Below are positions 39,978-49,938 of a DNA stretch of 64,000 nt, in pieces (the stretch's first letter is position 1; each line of letters begins with the position of its first letter). The notes under the pieces were generated by a model. The model worked only from the letters and a program-made list of their open reading frames with translations. It ran no database searches and was not told where the DNA came from. A program made the translations under genes and the position numbers. Where the stretch lies: assembly GCF_046523945.1 (NCBI RefSeq), contig NZ_CP171363.1:2674028-2738027 (forward strand), given 5' to 3'. The stretch comes from Faucicola mancuniensis. Lineage in GTDB: Bacteria > Pseudomonadota > Gammaproteobacteria > Pseudomonadales > Moraxellaceae.

Positions 39978-41172
39978 CTCTGCACACGACAGAAACTACT
40001 AAAATAAAGTTGATTTTCTTTTAAAACTGAGAAAATCAACCAACCTATTAAAAAAAGCAAAATCACCACACATAATAAACCATCTAAATCCATCAATCAG
40101 AAAATCTAACCCCAAAGCAAAAACACTTAACTGAGGACGACCATTAGACTTAAGGCAACGTTTATAATGACTAGGCTTATCATCAATGACCGCCAAGCCA
40201 GTCAAATAAGCCCAACAAAAGGCTAACGCATTTACCGCAACCAATTTACTCACTCTGTCTTGTTTAGTCAAATGCGTATCCTCAAGATTAAAACCACGCC
40301 CCTTTAAACAAGAAAACAGCGTTTCAATCTGCCAACGCATCGCATAAGTTGCCATAGGGTCAATATCATCAAAATCATTGGTAGCCACAATCACATAATC
40401 ATTATCACTATCAAGCTTTGCCGATACCTTGACAGGACACTTATCAACAAAGAGTGTTCTAGCATGGTGATAAGTATCTTGCTGGTTTAAATTATGAAAT
40501 AGTGTTTTAATTTGTACGCTTTGTCCTTGTGTATTGGTCACTTTACTGTCTTTTTTAATGCGTATGGCAAATTTAATATTTTGTTTTGTTAGCCAGTCGA
40601 ACCATGCAGAACCCACAAATTCTCTATCGGCTAATACTTTTTGTATTTTATCTTTACCAAAGGTGTGAATGAATTTTTCAATGAGTTGTGTTCTCTCTAG
40701 TGTTTTTGAGTTGCCTTGTTTGTCTAGCATTGTCCAGTATAAGGGTATGGCAATGCCTTTGTGTACAACAGCTAACATGAAGATGTTGATGTTGCTTTTT
40801 CCCCATTTCCAGTTGGTACGGTCAATGGTGAGTGTGACTTTGTTTAGTCCAAATAGTTGAAAGATAAGGCGTGCTATTTGGTGTTCATTTAGGGGTGTTT
40901 GGGCGAAAAAGCGTTGTATTCTTCGGTAGTTGCTGTCATTTGTTGTGCTGTTGGTAAAGTGTCTGGCTATCTTTTTTAGGTTACTGCTTTGGGCGGTAAT
41001 GATGGCTATTATCATTAGACTTAAGCAGTTGATTTTTGCCTTGTGTATTGTTAGGTTTTGCGATAAAATTCTTTCTAGTCTGATAAGGTTTGGCATGGTT
41101 TTAATTCGTCGGAAAAATTACTATTATGCCATTGTTTTATCAGACTTTTTTGTTTTTTTGTCGTGTGCAGAG
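39978..41172 (-). mobile_element. IS4-family element, copy 2
   Basis: 1195 bp with the same CTCTGCACACGAC ends as the other copies, in opposite orientation to copy 1. The flanks (ATTTTTTTC and GATTTTTAG) are not a matching duplication, so one flank was probably changed by recombination or deletion after insertion. Confidence 0.9.
39999..41096 (-). CDS. IS4-family transposase
   Basis: A 365-residue DDE enzyme. First Asp in TLTIDRTNWKWG (about residue 96), second Asp in KVLADREFVGS (about 158), and the IS4 signature YAMRWQIETLFSCLKGRG with the Y-(2)-R-(3)-E-(6)-K spacing (about 256-273). It is nearly identical to the enzyme at 46656-47753. Uninterrupted and apparently functional. Confidence 0.93.
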   Translation of the reverse strand: MPNLIRLERILSQNLTIHKAKINCLSLMIIAIITAQSSNLKKIARHFTNSTTNDSNYRRIQRFFAQTPLNEHQIARLIFQLFGLNKVTLTIDRTNWKWGKSNINIFMLAVVHKGIAIPLYWTMLDKQGNSKTLERTQLIEKFIHTFGKDKIQKVLADREFVGSAWFDWLTKQNIKFAIRIKKDSKVTNTQGQSVQIKTLFHNLNQQDTYHHARTLFVDKCPVKVSAKLDSDNDYVIVATNDFDDIDPMATYAMRWQIETLFSCLKGRGFNLEDTHLTKQDRVSKLVAVNALAFCWAYLTGLAVIDDKPSHYKRCLKSNGRPQLSVFALGLDFLIDGFRWFIMCGDFAFFNRLVDFLSFKRKSTLF

Positions 41173-41278
41173 GATTTTTAGTTAGTTTTTGTGCTTGTTC
41201 GGGTGTCATTTTTTTTGTTTGGTTTTGGTTGATAAAGTTAGTATTATATCAGTTTTGTTTGTTGGTTTGGAAAGAGGT

Positions 41279-41749
41279 CTAATATGATTTAGCCCAAAAA
41301 GAGAGAAGAAAAATATTTTTACATTCATCAATAGGAATCGCTAAGAACTCTGTTCTGTATTTTTCAAAGTTTAATTTTATGTTAAAAACTTCAATATCAT
41401 TGATATTTACATTGATAAAATCTTCAAAACAAAACTGTATATAATCCATTATTTTATAACTCAAAATATTATTTCGATTTTTGTCATAATTTGACGAGTT
41501 ATTAAAAGGTTTCTGTAAAATTTTAAAGCTAATAATTTTTTCCATATCATAAAATTTAATTTTTTTGAAATCCAAACTCTTTTGGTCGTAAGGTAAATCA
41601 TAGAAACCAACTATGGAAGAAAGTAAATTATTATTGGAGTTTTCTATAACTATGGCTGTCATAGTATAATCTCCAATATCTCTATCAATACTTGACAGAG
41701 CATTTAGAAACCCACTTAAAAATTGTAAATTTTCCATATTTATATTCAT
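41279..41749 (-). CDS. Putative immunity protein of the Rhs toxin
   Basis: A 156-residue protein starting at ATG 41749, which overlaps the Rhs stop codon (ATGA arrangement at 41746-41749). It is cytosolic-looking, with MNINMENLQFLSGFLNALSS at the N-terminus and a strand-rich middle. No named family was recognised. Translational coupling to the Rhs tip makes the immunity role likely. Confidence 0.7.
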   Translation of the reverse strand: MNINMENLQFLSGFLNALSSIDRDIGDYTMTAIVIENSNNNLLSSIVGFYDLPYDQKSLDFKKIKFYDMEKIISFKILQKPFNNSSNYDKNRNNILSYKIMDYIQFCFEDFINVNINDIEVFNIKLNFEKYRTEFLAIPIDECKNIFLLSFWAKSY

Positions 41750-42507
41750 TTGCTATCCTCATCTTTATCCATAAAAAATGGGACATCAATACAATTTTCT
41801 TTACAATATTGGTCGAATCTTCTTTTTAGTTTATCTTTATGGTCTTGAAGTTTTTTTATATATTTTTGATGGTCGGCATAAACTTTAGTACCTTTTTCTG
41901 CTGGATTTAAGTCAGATTTACGCCAAGCAATAGTGGTTTTTAAATCTTCTAGTGCTTTCTCAAGTTCATTACATGGTTCGTACCCATTCATGTTAAGAAT
42001 TTCTTTTTCTCTTGCGTGTGAAATAGTATTGGGATAGGGTGCAATGCCTGCCATAGGTATAAGACTATCACTTGGTATAGAGACAGCAACCACGCCTACA
42101 CCTACAGCAGCAGCGACAGGTGCAGCATTAATTGCTGTTGCTATCCCAGTTGCAATAGCAGATATACCTTCGCCAATCGCAGTTGTAATTGCAGGAGCAG
42201 CAGCTAAACACATTGGGCATAATCCACTAGGGTCGCTATATTCAAGCGGACTACCACCCACATACCCCCACCGATTAAGCCCACCTGCCAAATCAATTGG
42301 GTCATTCTCCACATACCGCCCCGTTTTTGGGTCGTAGAACCTAAAATAATTATAAAATAGCCCTGTTTCTGTGTCTTCGTATTGCCCCGCCATGCGTAAC
42401 GGCATCTTAACATTCGCCACCTGCGGAGCAACATCCCCAAACGCATCGCCCTCCCATCGCCACAATACCTCGCTATTTGCTCCTAGAATCGCTCTAGGCG
42501 TGCCCAA
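41746..42507 (-). CDS. Rhs core end and C-terminal toxin tip
   Basis: A 253-residue frame. The Rhs core signature GLFYNYFRFYDPKTGRYV, then DPIDLAGGLNRW and YSDPSGL, marks the end of the conserved shell at about residue 96. The tip begins with an Ala/Ile-rich hydrophobic stretch (about 100-145), followed by a charged helical part (YADHQKYIKKLQDHKDKLKR) with Cys residues (YCKENC). Activity is unassigned. The frame lacks a true start; it joins the upstream YD repeats at the C4 run 42621-42624. Confidence 0.8.
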   Translation of the reverse strand: MGTPRAILGANSEVLWRWEGDAFGDVAPQVANVKMPLRMAGQYEDTETGLFYNYFRFYDPKTGRYVENDPIDLAGGLNRWGYVGGSPLEYSDPSGLCPMCLAAAPAITTAIGEGISAIATGIATAINAAPVAAAVGVGVVAVSIPSDSLIPMAGIAPYPNTISHAREKEILNMNGYEPCNELEKALEDLKTTIAWRKSDLNPAEKGTKVYADHQKYIKKLQDHKDKLKRRFDQYCKENCIDVPFFMDKDEDSK

Positions 42508-44750
42508 ATGGTCAGAGTGGATAGAAAGTACCTGACCCGCCTTCTCGCTCGTTACAAGCGAAATGGGAGCGTTTCCAAGATATAGATATTCTCTGATAGG
42601 ATTGCCATTGGCATCATACTCCCCAATGGCTTGCCTTGCTCGTCATACACAAAGTAGGTTTTGCTGTTGCCACTGTTTTTTTGTACCCGTTGCCCTAGGG
42701 CGTTATACACATTCACCACCCCAACCGAGCCGTTTTGGATGCGGTCAATGCGTCCCTCGCTGTTATAGCTGTAACTGCGTGTGCCGTCGTTAGTGACTTT
42801 ACCACTGGCATCATAGCTAAAGGCTTGGTATTGGTTCGTCCCTGCTTTGACAGGAGTGGTGTTGGTGGCGATACCATTCACCGTTTTTTGGGTGCGATTG
42901 GCGTTGTTGTCGTAGCTATAGCCAAGTTGGGCAGTGGTCTGCCCTTGGGTTAGGCTTTGATTGGTGAGACGGTCAAGGCGGTCATGCTGAAATAGTCCGT
43001 TAATCCCTGCTTTGCTGTCGGTCAGGTTGGTGATACGGTTGCCCACATCATACTGATAACTACGCTGTATGGCAGGGTCGTTGATTTGGGTCAGTCTGCC
43101 ATCCAAGTCGTATTGGTAACTGACCGCTTGCTTAGTCTGTGACCAGTTGTAGCCTTTGATACCGTTGGGGCTGTAACTGATGTTATCAATGACCTGTACG
43201 GTTTGGTTGTCGATGGTTTTGAGTTGCACCCCTTTAAGATGCCTTTGTCATACTGATACACCGCCAACTGCCCACTTGGGTAGCGAATTTCGTCAAGCTG
43301 TCCGCCTTGCGTGTAGTGGTAGCGGGTAGTAAGTACGGTTTTTTCAGTGGTCTGTACTTTTTCAATCAGCTGGTTATTGGAGTTGTACTGGTAGGTCGTT
43401 GTGCCACTGGTATCGGTGAGTCTGTTAATGCGACCTTTGTCGTCATAGCTGTAACTGGCTAATACTTTGCCTGAACCTTCGGCTCGTTGGGTCAATCTGC
43501 CTTTGTCGTCATAGCTGTAGTTTTGGGTGCGACCTGCTCCGTCGGTTTGACTAACCACTTGTCCTTTACCGTTGTATTGGTTGGTGGCTTTGCCTGTGTC
43601 AGGGCTTTCGGTGGTCAGTACGTCACCAAAGGCATTGTAGCTGTAGCTGGTCGTGACTTTGTTGCTGTCGGTGACGGTGAGCAGTTGGTCAAGGGCGTTG
43701 TAAGTGTAATTGACAGGCTGACCATTGGCATCGATGTCTTGGATTTTGCGTTTTAAGCTGTCGTACTGACTGCCTGTGGTGCGTGCTAAGGCATCTTGGG
43801 TTTGTGTTAAGTTGTCTTGGTTGTCATAGCCATAAGACTGATTTTGCCCATTGTTGCCTGTATCTATGGTTAGGCGACCTAGGGTGTCGTAGCTTTGTTT
43901 GTGACTGTTCGCAAGTGTCCCTTGGGGGTCGTGTTTTTGGTTTCGATGATGTCACCCGCCCCGTTTAGGGTGTAGCTGATGCGATTGCCGAGGCTGTCGG
44001 TCATGCCAATCATGCGGTGGGCATCGTCGTATTGGTAGCTAATGACTTGCCCGTCAGGGAGCGTGGTTTTGATGAGCTGACCAACACCATCATATTGATA
44101 GGTAGTGGTGGCGGTTTGGGTGGGCTGTTTGGTGATATTAAACTTAACAGGGTTAGGCAACAAAGGTTTCTTAAAGGCTTTTCTAACACTGTTTTGAAAG
44201 TCAATCCAGCCACTTTTAGCTTGGCTTAGTTCTTTAAGGGTGGGGTAACCGATGGTGATGGTTTGGGTAAGTACCCGCCCTGCATCGTCATAGGTAAGTT
44301 TGGTGACTTGTCCTGTAGGACTGGTAATCGTCTGCGGTTTGTTGTTGGCATTGTAGTCGCTGTAAGTGGTGGTTAAGCCTTGGGCATCGATGCTTTGAAC
44401 TAAGTTACCTTTGTTGTCATATGCCCATTTGCTGGTCTGTCCCTGCGGGTTGGTCTCACTTAGCTTTTGGGCATTGGCGTTGTAAGTGTAGCTCCAAGTG
44501 CGTGACTCTTGGGTTTGGGGGTCGATGATGGTTTTGCTTAAAGCGTTGCCTTTCTCATCATAGGTGTAACTGGTGATGCGTAGGGCTTGTTTGAGACTGC
44601 CGTCAGGGTTGGCACTGCCTTCGGTGATTTTGGTTTTGACAGGTAAATTTTCTGACCATTCGGTGAGCGCGATTTTACTGTCAGTTGTGCCAAAGGCTTC
44701 AATACGGCTGGTTTCTAGGTTACGGCTTTGGTCATAGGTGTATTTGGTGG

Positions 44751-46319
44751 TTAGCCCGTTTTTGGTTTCGAGATGATATTGCCACCTTGGTCATATTGGC
44801 GGTCAATGGACTGACCTGCGATGACTTGGTGGGTAATACGATTTGTACCTGATACCAAAGCTAGGTTATAACTGCGGTTGTTGCCATATTCATCGGTTAC
44901 TTGCGTAACACCATCCTCGAAGCTTAATGTGAATTTTTGGGTTGACCCTGCATGCTCGGTTAAAATACCTCTGTTAGCACTATCATAGGCGTAGGTAGCA
45001 TAACGCTTACCATTTTCATCAATGATACCTGTGAGTAGATTAGGGTTGTCGTTGGGAGCTTTATCTGCTTCATCATAGATATAGGTTTTAACGCCAAATC
45101 CTGGGCGTTTGACTGTAATTAGTCGACCTAAGTTATCATAACCATAATCAAGGGTTTTACCGTTCGGCAAGCCAATTTGTACCAGTTTGCCTGTGGTGTC
45201 ATAGCGATAGTTTAAGCTGTTACCAAGTTGGTCGGTGGCTGTGGCAATTTTACTATTTTGGTGGGTTAGATTGATGAATTGTCCATTGGGGTAATCAATG
45301 TGAGTAAGGTTGAATTGAGTATTTTCTGAGGTAGTAGGCGATATTACCTTTTCATATATCTCAATTACACCTGTTTTTAAATTTTTGACTTGCCATGTAT
45401 TATTTTGCTGAAGAATTTGAAGGTTGGTATCTGCATCTACAAACCAATTACCATTAGAAATTTCCGCAGTTATATAGCTTCCATCACCTTTTATAATTCT
45501 TATTGAACTAAAATTAGCATCTTTATTTTGAGTGGCAATAATTTTATCACTATAACTCATGCTCCAATCTAAGTTAATGTCCGATATTAAGCTATTATAT
45601 TGGCGAGTTACTCTTAATAAGCTATTGGAACTGGACCAATCTTTCTCGTTAAGCGTTTTATTTCCAGTAGTAATAGAACAAGGATTCCCAACTGAAGCTG
45701 AACAGCTTAAAAATTTTGGTGGGCTGTTTTGGTAACATAAGAAACCAGGATGCTTATTAAGATCTTTATACCAAATAAAGTCGTAACCTGAACGACAGTA
45801 ATATTTGGGACTAGGCTTAATCCTGTATAATGTGTCTCCTGGAACATCCCATTCCCTATAGAATCTTTCACTCGCAACATAACTTTTATACTGTATCGTT
45901 GGGTTAAATCTTATATGTTGTTCATTAGTCCGATAATTTTTGTCTAAAAATTTGTCATAATAATGTATATCGGGGTGACCATAAAATGGATTACTATAAC
46001 TACCCCAAGGTTGGTTAGTCCATTCTCCTACAGGGGTAAACGAATTTTTATATATGTCATAATCAGGATCAATTCTTTGTATAAAACCTGACGCTTCAGC
46101 CTCTGAATTAAAATCTTTCATTGCCTGATCTTCAGGCGTGAAGATACCAGATTTAGACCACTTATATAAATATTTATTATCTTCTGGTTGTATAGCATCA
46201 GGAGTAAAACAATTAAGATGCCCTCCAAATTCCTTGCAGTCAGTTTCTACATAGTTACCATTAGCGAGTTGTGTAGTTAAACCTACTAACACCGCTAATG
46301 TTATCAATTTTAATCTCAT
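44751..46319 (-). CDS. Rhs-family protein, N-terminal segment with signal peptide
   Basis: A 522-residue frame starting MRLKLITLAVLVGLTTQLAN, a Sec-type signal peptide, so export to the periplasm or beyond is expected rather than a bare type VI effector. Residues 25-230 are a non-repeat region rich in Tyr/Trp with several Cys; from about 230 (CSITTGNKTLNEKDW, the DUF6531-like opening of Rhs shells) YD repeats begin. The frame ends prematurely at 44751 after GGNIIS. Confidence 0.8.
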   Translation of the reverse strand: MRLKLITLAVLVGLTTQLANGNYVETDCKEFGGHLNCFTPDAIQPEDNKYLYKWSKSGIFTPEDQAMKDFNSEAEASGFIQRIDPDYDIYKNSFTPVGEWTNQPWGSYSNPFYGHPDIHYYDKFLDKNYRTNEQHIRFNPTIQYKSYVASERFYREWDVPGDTLYRIKPSPKYYCRSGYDFIWYKDLNKHPGFLCYQNSPPKFLSCSASVGNPCSITTGNKTLNEKDWSSSNSLLRVTRQYNSLISDINLDWSMSYSDKIIATQNKDANFSSIRIIKGDGSYITAEISNGNWFVDADTNLQILQQNNTWQVKNLKTGVIEIYEKVISPTTSENTQFNLTHIDYPNGQFINLTHQNSKIATATDQLGNSLNYRYDTTGKLVQIGLPNGKTLDYGYDNLGRLITVKRPGFGVKTYIYDEADKAPNDNPNLLTGIIDENGKRYATYAYDSANRGILTEHAGSTQKFTLSFEDGVTQVTDEYGNNRSYNLALVSGTNRITHQVIAGQSIDRQYDQGGNIISKPKTG

Positions 46320-46579
46320 ATTCTATCTCTAAAATCAACACAATATGAATTTTAACTATTTTTTACTAAACAGTCAACAAAACAGTCAACAAAAATCCGA
46401 CTAATGGTTGACTATTATTCTACTTACTAAAAACAACGATTTTCTTATGAGGGCTTTATTTACACTTTGTTTAAAATAAAACTCCAACCACTCATAAGGA
46501 GTAAAGGTTTGAGTTTTGCCAGTAATATCATCTTTTTTAGTTAAAGATGAATGGGGTTTAACGGTATTATAGAAATTAA

Positions 46580-47774
46580 CTCTGCACACGACAAAAAAAC
46601 AAAAAAGTCTGATAAAACAATGGCATAATAGTAATTTTTCCGACGAATTAAAACCATGCCAAACCTTATCAGACTAGAAAGAATTTTATCGCAAAACCTA
46701 ACAATACACAAGGCAAAAATCAACTGCTTAAGTCTAATGATAATAGCCATCATTACCGCCCAAAGCAGTAACCTAAAAAAGATAGCCAGACACTTTACCA
46801 ACAGCACAACAAATGACAGCAACTACCGAAGAATACAACGCTTTTTCGCCCAAACACCCCTAAATGAACACCAAATAGCACGCCTTATCTTTCAACTATT
46901 TGGACTAAACAAAGTCACACTCACCATTGACCGTACCAACTGGAAATGGGGAAAAAGCAACATCAACATCTTCATGTTAGCTGTTGTACACAAAGGCATT
47001 GCCATACCCTTATACTGGACAATGCTAGACAAACAAGGCAACTCAAAAACACTAGAGAGAACACAACTCATTGAAAAATTCATTCACACCTTTGGTAAAG
47101 ATAAAATACAAAAAGTATTAGCCGATAGAGAATTTGTGGGTTCTGCATGGTTTGACTGGCTAACAAAACAAAATATTAAATTTGCCATACGCATTAAAAA
47201 AGACAGTAAAGTGACCAATACACAAGGACAAAGCGTACAAATTAAAACACTATTTCATAATTTAAACCAGCAAGATACTTATCACCATGCTAGAACACTC
47301 TTTGTTGATAAGTGTCCTGTCAAGGTATCGGCAAAGCTTGATAGTGATAATGATTATGTGATTGTGGCTACCAATGATTTTGATGATATTGACCCTATGG
47401 CAACTTATGCGATGCGTTGGCAGATTGAAACGCTGTTTTCTTGTTTAAAGGGGCGTGGTTTTAATCTTGAGGATACGCATTTGACTAAACAAGACAGAGT
47501 GAGTAAATTGGTTGCGGTAAATGCGTTAGCCTTTTGTTGGGCTTATTTGACTGGCTTGGCGGTCATTGATGATAAGCCTAGTCATTATAAACGTTGCCTT
47601 AAGTCTAATGGTCGTCCTCAGTCAAGTGTTTTTGCTTTGGGGTTAGATTTTCTGATTGATGGATTTAGACGGTTTATTATGTGTGGTGATTTTGCTTTTT
47701 TTAATAGGTTGGTTGATTTTCTCAGTTTTAAAAGAAAATCAACTTTGTTTTAGTAGTTTCTGTCGTGTGCAGAG
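46580..47774 (+). mobile_element. IS4-family element, copy 3, inserted in IS481
   Basis: 1195 bp with ends CTCTGCACACGAC and complement. Flanked by a perfect 9-bp direct repeat AGAAATTAA at 46571-46579 and 47775-47783, showing a simple transposition event into the IS481 transposase gene. Confidence 0.93.
46656..47753 (+). CDS. IS4-family transposase
   Basis: A 365-residue enzyme differing from the copy at 39999-41096 at only one or two residues near the C-terminus (SSVFALGLDF, GFRRFIM). It has TIDRTNWKWG, VLADREF and YAMRWQIETLFSCLKGRG, the complete IS4 catalytic set, and no frame break. It is probably able to mobilise all three copies. Confidence 0.93.
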   Translation: MPNLIRLERILSQNLTIHKAKINCLSLMIIAIITAQSSNLKKIARHFTNSTTNDSNYRRIQRFFAQTPLNEHQIARLIFQLFGLNKVTLTIDRTNWKWGKSNINIFMLAVVHKGIAIPLYWTMLDKQGNSKTLERTQLIEKFIHTFGKDKIQKVLADREFVGSAWFDWLTKQNIKFAIRIKKDSKVTNTQGQSVQIKTLFHNLNQQDTYHHARTLFVDKCPVKVSAKLDSDNDYVIVATNDFDDIDPMATYAMRWQIETLFSCLKGRGFNLEDTHLTKQDRVSKLVAVNALAFCWAYLTGLAVIDDKPSHYKRCLKSNGRPQSSVFALGLDFLIDGFRRFIMCGDFAFFNRLVDFLSFKRKSTLF

Positions 47775-48544
47775 AGAAATTAAGAAATCTTGTTAATTCT
47801 TGCTTTCTATGTTCACTACCTGTAAATTCACATTGTTCATGCCACATTTCCATGAGCGTACGTATTACTCGTTCTGCTTTACCATTGGTTTGTGGTTTGG
47901 CAACTTTGGTGAATTTCTGATTGATGTTGTTATCATAACAGACTTTGACAAATTCATGGTCTTTTGTGCCTTTATATTCTGTGCCATTGTCAGAATAAAT
48001 CACCTCAATCGTATAAGGGCAAGGTTTAATAACTTGTTCTGTCAGAAACTTAGCCGCACTAAAAGCTGTTTTGTCTGGCATAATACAAGCATACAGTTCA
48101 CGAGAATAATCATCAATGGCAACAAACAGATATTCTCTAGGGCTGTTGCTATTTTGTCCTTTGAGCAGTGGTAGGCGTTTTGTATCTACGTGTACCATCT
48201 CACCAGGATAGGATTTATTATAACGCTTGGCTTGTTTTTTGAGTTTGTCTTGTATACTCTTTTCAACTTTAGCTAAGCGTTTAATGCCAAATTTCGCTTG
48301 TTTAAAGCGATTATTGACACTGGTTTGTGGTTTTAGTAACTTCACTCTAGCAAGTTTCAATACCTTGTAGATTGTTGGTCTTGATACTTTGTATTCTTCA
48401 GCAAGTGATGTTACGCTTTGTTTGTTTTGATGATAGGCTATCCAAATAGCTTCTCTTTCAAACGGTAGCAGTCTGGTGTTTTTATGTATGTTCATTTGCA
48501 GTATTTTATCCTAAATACTGTAAATAACGCTAGGATATCTTACA

Positions 48545-48973
48545 CTTTATGCGTGATTTAAAGCCTGTCTATAAGGCGGTAAACAAGGAATCAGCTGAGC
48601 TTACTCTTGATGAGCTTGATAGAGTCTGGGGTGGCAAATACCCCACTGTTATCGCTTCTTGGCGGAATAAGTGGCATTTACTCAGTGCTTATTTCAAATA
48701 CCCTGAAGCGGTGAGAAAGCCAATCTATACCACGAATGCGGTTGGGGCGGTTCATCGTCAATTCAGAAAACTTACCAAAACTAAAGGAGCATTTCCTAAT
48801 GAAACAAGCTTGCTAAAATTACTGTATGTTGGTATGCTAAATGCGTCAGAGAAATGGACGATGCCAATTAATAATTGGGGTCAAACAATGATGCAGTTGT
48901 CTATCCATTTCCCTGGTCGTTTAGATACTGTGATGAAACTATAATTTAACTGACACAGAGTTTTGAACGCCCT
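48545..48973 (+). pseudogene. IS256-family transposase, 3' fragment
   Basis: A 131-residue C-terminal piece (48549-48944, MRDLKPVYKAVNKESAELTL onward) of the same transposase as the deleted copies at 27259 and 30880, followed by the right terminal repeat GAGTTTTGAACGCCCT ending at 48973. The 5' part is replaced by IS481, whose end joins it at 48544. It retains the region missing from the 30880 copy (ELDRVWGGKYPTVIASWRNK). Confidence 0.88.
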
Positions 48974-48974
48974 C

Positions 48975-49055
48975 GCAAAACTCAAACCTTTACTCCTTAT
49001 GAGTGGTTGGAGTTTTATTTTAAACAAAATGTAAATAACGCTTGAGGTTCTTACA
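48975..49055 (+). mobile_element. IS481 3' end fragment
   Basis: About 80 bases encoding KTQTFTPYEWLEFYFKQ and the right terminal repeat TAACGCTTGAGGTTCTTACA of IS481, directly behind the IS256 end. An IS256 element apparently inserted in, or recombined with, an older IS481 copy. Confidence 0.85.
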
Positions 49056-49226
49056 ACTAACTATAGTCCTTACTATGCTAACAGTATCTGATTTATCTTA
49101 TTTAATACATGAAGCTCTGGAACACAATGGCTTTACAGTCATTAATCCATTTGATTATAAAGTTAAGCCACGTCGTAGATACCCTTCTTTTTCTTCACAT
49201 TGTTATGCAAAATATAGAAAAATTTT
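49056..49226 (+). other. Short unassigned open frame between IS elements
   Basis: The frame (to the TAG at 49237-49239, inside the IS1595 left end) reads VSDLSYLIHEALEHNGFTVI then a basic Arg/Tyr-rich end. It starts in or beside the IS481 terminus and ends in the IS1595 terminus, so both ends are artificial. It may be a remnant of a real gene; no family recognised. Confidence 0.3.
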
Positions 49227-49246
49227 GGGGTTGAACTAGATTAGAA

Positions 49247-49924
49247 TTAAATTTCACACCATTTTCTCAAAACTTTAAGCTGATTAGATGGTGTCCCATA
49301 ATTAAATCTAAACCTTGCGAAGCAGTGCTTCTCATCTTTGATAAATAAATGAAAGTTTTCTTTTTTAATACCGTTGTATCTTCTAAGAATACGTTTAGCT
49401 TGATTCCAGAAGTTCTCAATACCATTGATGTGATTTAGCTTGTTGCTTTTATCTGCAAACTCTTTTGAATGATTAATTCTAAAGTGTTTAAAATCATTGA
49501 CATCAAGAGCATTGTAACTTCTATAACTATCAGTGTAAACAACGCTGTCAGGCTTGATTTTATTGGTGATAATGGGCATTAATGTGGTTTGTTTAGTGTC
49601 TTTGACAACGACAGTATAAACCTTGCCATTACGTTTTAAAAGACCAAAGACAGCAGTCTTTCCACCTGCACCACGACCACGCTTACCTTTACGAATACCA
49701 CCGAAATAGCTTTTATCTAATTCTATTTCACCGTCAAAGGTTTCGTGAGCTTCAAGGCTAAGATTGTATTCTATCACAAGTCTTATTTTATGGTAAAATA
49801 AGGCTGCTGAATTAGGGTGAATTTGTAGTAAACCAGCTGCTGCTCGAGCAGTAACTTCTAGTACAAAAAATTCAAGTAGTTTTTTCTGTGCTTTTTTACT
49901 TAATTTACAATGTGTTAGCTTCAT
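49247..49924 (-). CDS. IS1595-family transposase (IS1016 type)
   Basis: A 225-residue protein with the IS1595 layout: N-terminal helix region (KLSKKAQKKLLEFFVLEVTA), first Asp in GEIELDKSYFGG (about residue 69), second in VVYTDSYRSYNALD (about 132), and a closing NHINGIENFWNQAKR with the Asn/Glu of the ISXO2 domain (about 168). Short, zinc-ribbon-less version as in IS1016. Uninterrupted. Confidence 0.92.
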   Translation of the reverse strand: MKLTHCKLSKKAQKKLLEFFVLEVTARAAAGLLQIHPNSAALFYHKIRLVIEYNLSLEAHETFDGEIELDKSYFGGIRKGKRGRGAGGKTAVFGLLKRNGKVYTVVVKDTKQTTLMPIITNKIKPDSVVYTDSYRSYNALDVNDFKHFRINHSKEFADKSNKLNHINGIENFWNQAKRILRRYNGIKKENFHLFIKDEKHCFARFRFNYGTPSNQLKVLRKWCEI

Positions 49925-49929
49925 ATTTT

Positions 49930-49938
49930 TGGTATAAT
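49930..49938 (+). promoter_or_regulatory. Outward-facing extended -10 box in the IS1595 end, toward smr
   Basis: TGGTATAAT is a perfect extended -10 element (TGn then TATAAT) on the plus strand, 54 bases upstream of the smr ATG. No good -35 is present, which extended -10 promoters tolerate. The related but decayed copy near 28045 has a weaker sequence there. It may drive or boost smr. Confidence 0.45.

Larger units (their letters stand above)
41746..46319 (-). pseudogene. Rhs/YD-repeat polymorphic toxin gene with four one-base frameshifts
   Basis: The gene reads as one protein of about 1525 residues if one base is added at each of four places: near 44769, near 43931, in the C4 run 43229-43232 and in the C4 run 42621-42624. 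Order: signal peptide, N-terminal region, a long series of YD repeats (Y-x-Y-D, G-R-L-T), the Rhs core, and a C-terminal tip. The YD repeats form a cocoon around the toxin. The stretch 44763-43879 is open in one frame but has no early ATG. With all four breaks being loss of a single base, two in runs of C, artefact is likely. Confidence 0.85.
46453..48544 (-). mobile_element. IS481-family element interrupted by IS4
   Basis: Same element as 24506-25407. The transposase reading is split: 48495 down to 47784 and 46579 down to 46465, with an IS4 element between. The 9-bp AGAAATTAA is present once in the intact copy and twice here, so removal of IS4 would restore the gene. The left terminal repeat is lost: matching sequence begins only at TTTATTTACACTTTG near 46453. 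Confidence 0.88.

Noticed and set aside
41173..41278. T-rich stretch between IS4 copy 2 and the Rhs immunity gene, checked for a gene or RNA
   Set aside because: No open frame with a start, no stem-loop with a terminator pattern, nothing recognised.
49056..49239. 65-residue frame between IS481 and IS1595 as a real gene
   Set aside because: Both its start and its stop come from insertion-sequence ends, and no family was recognised.
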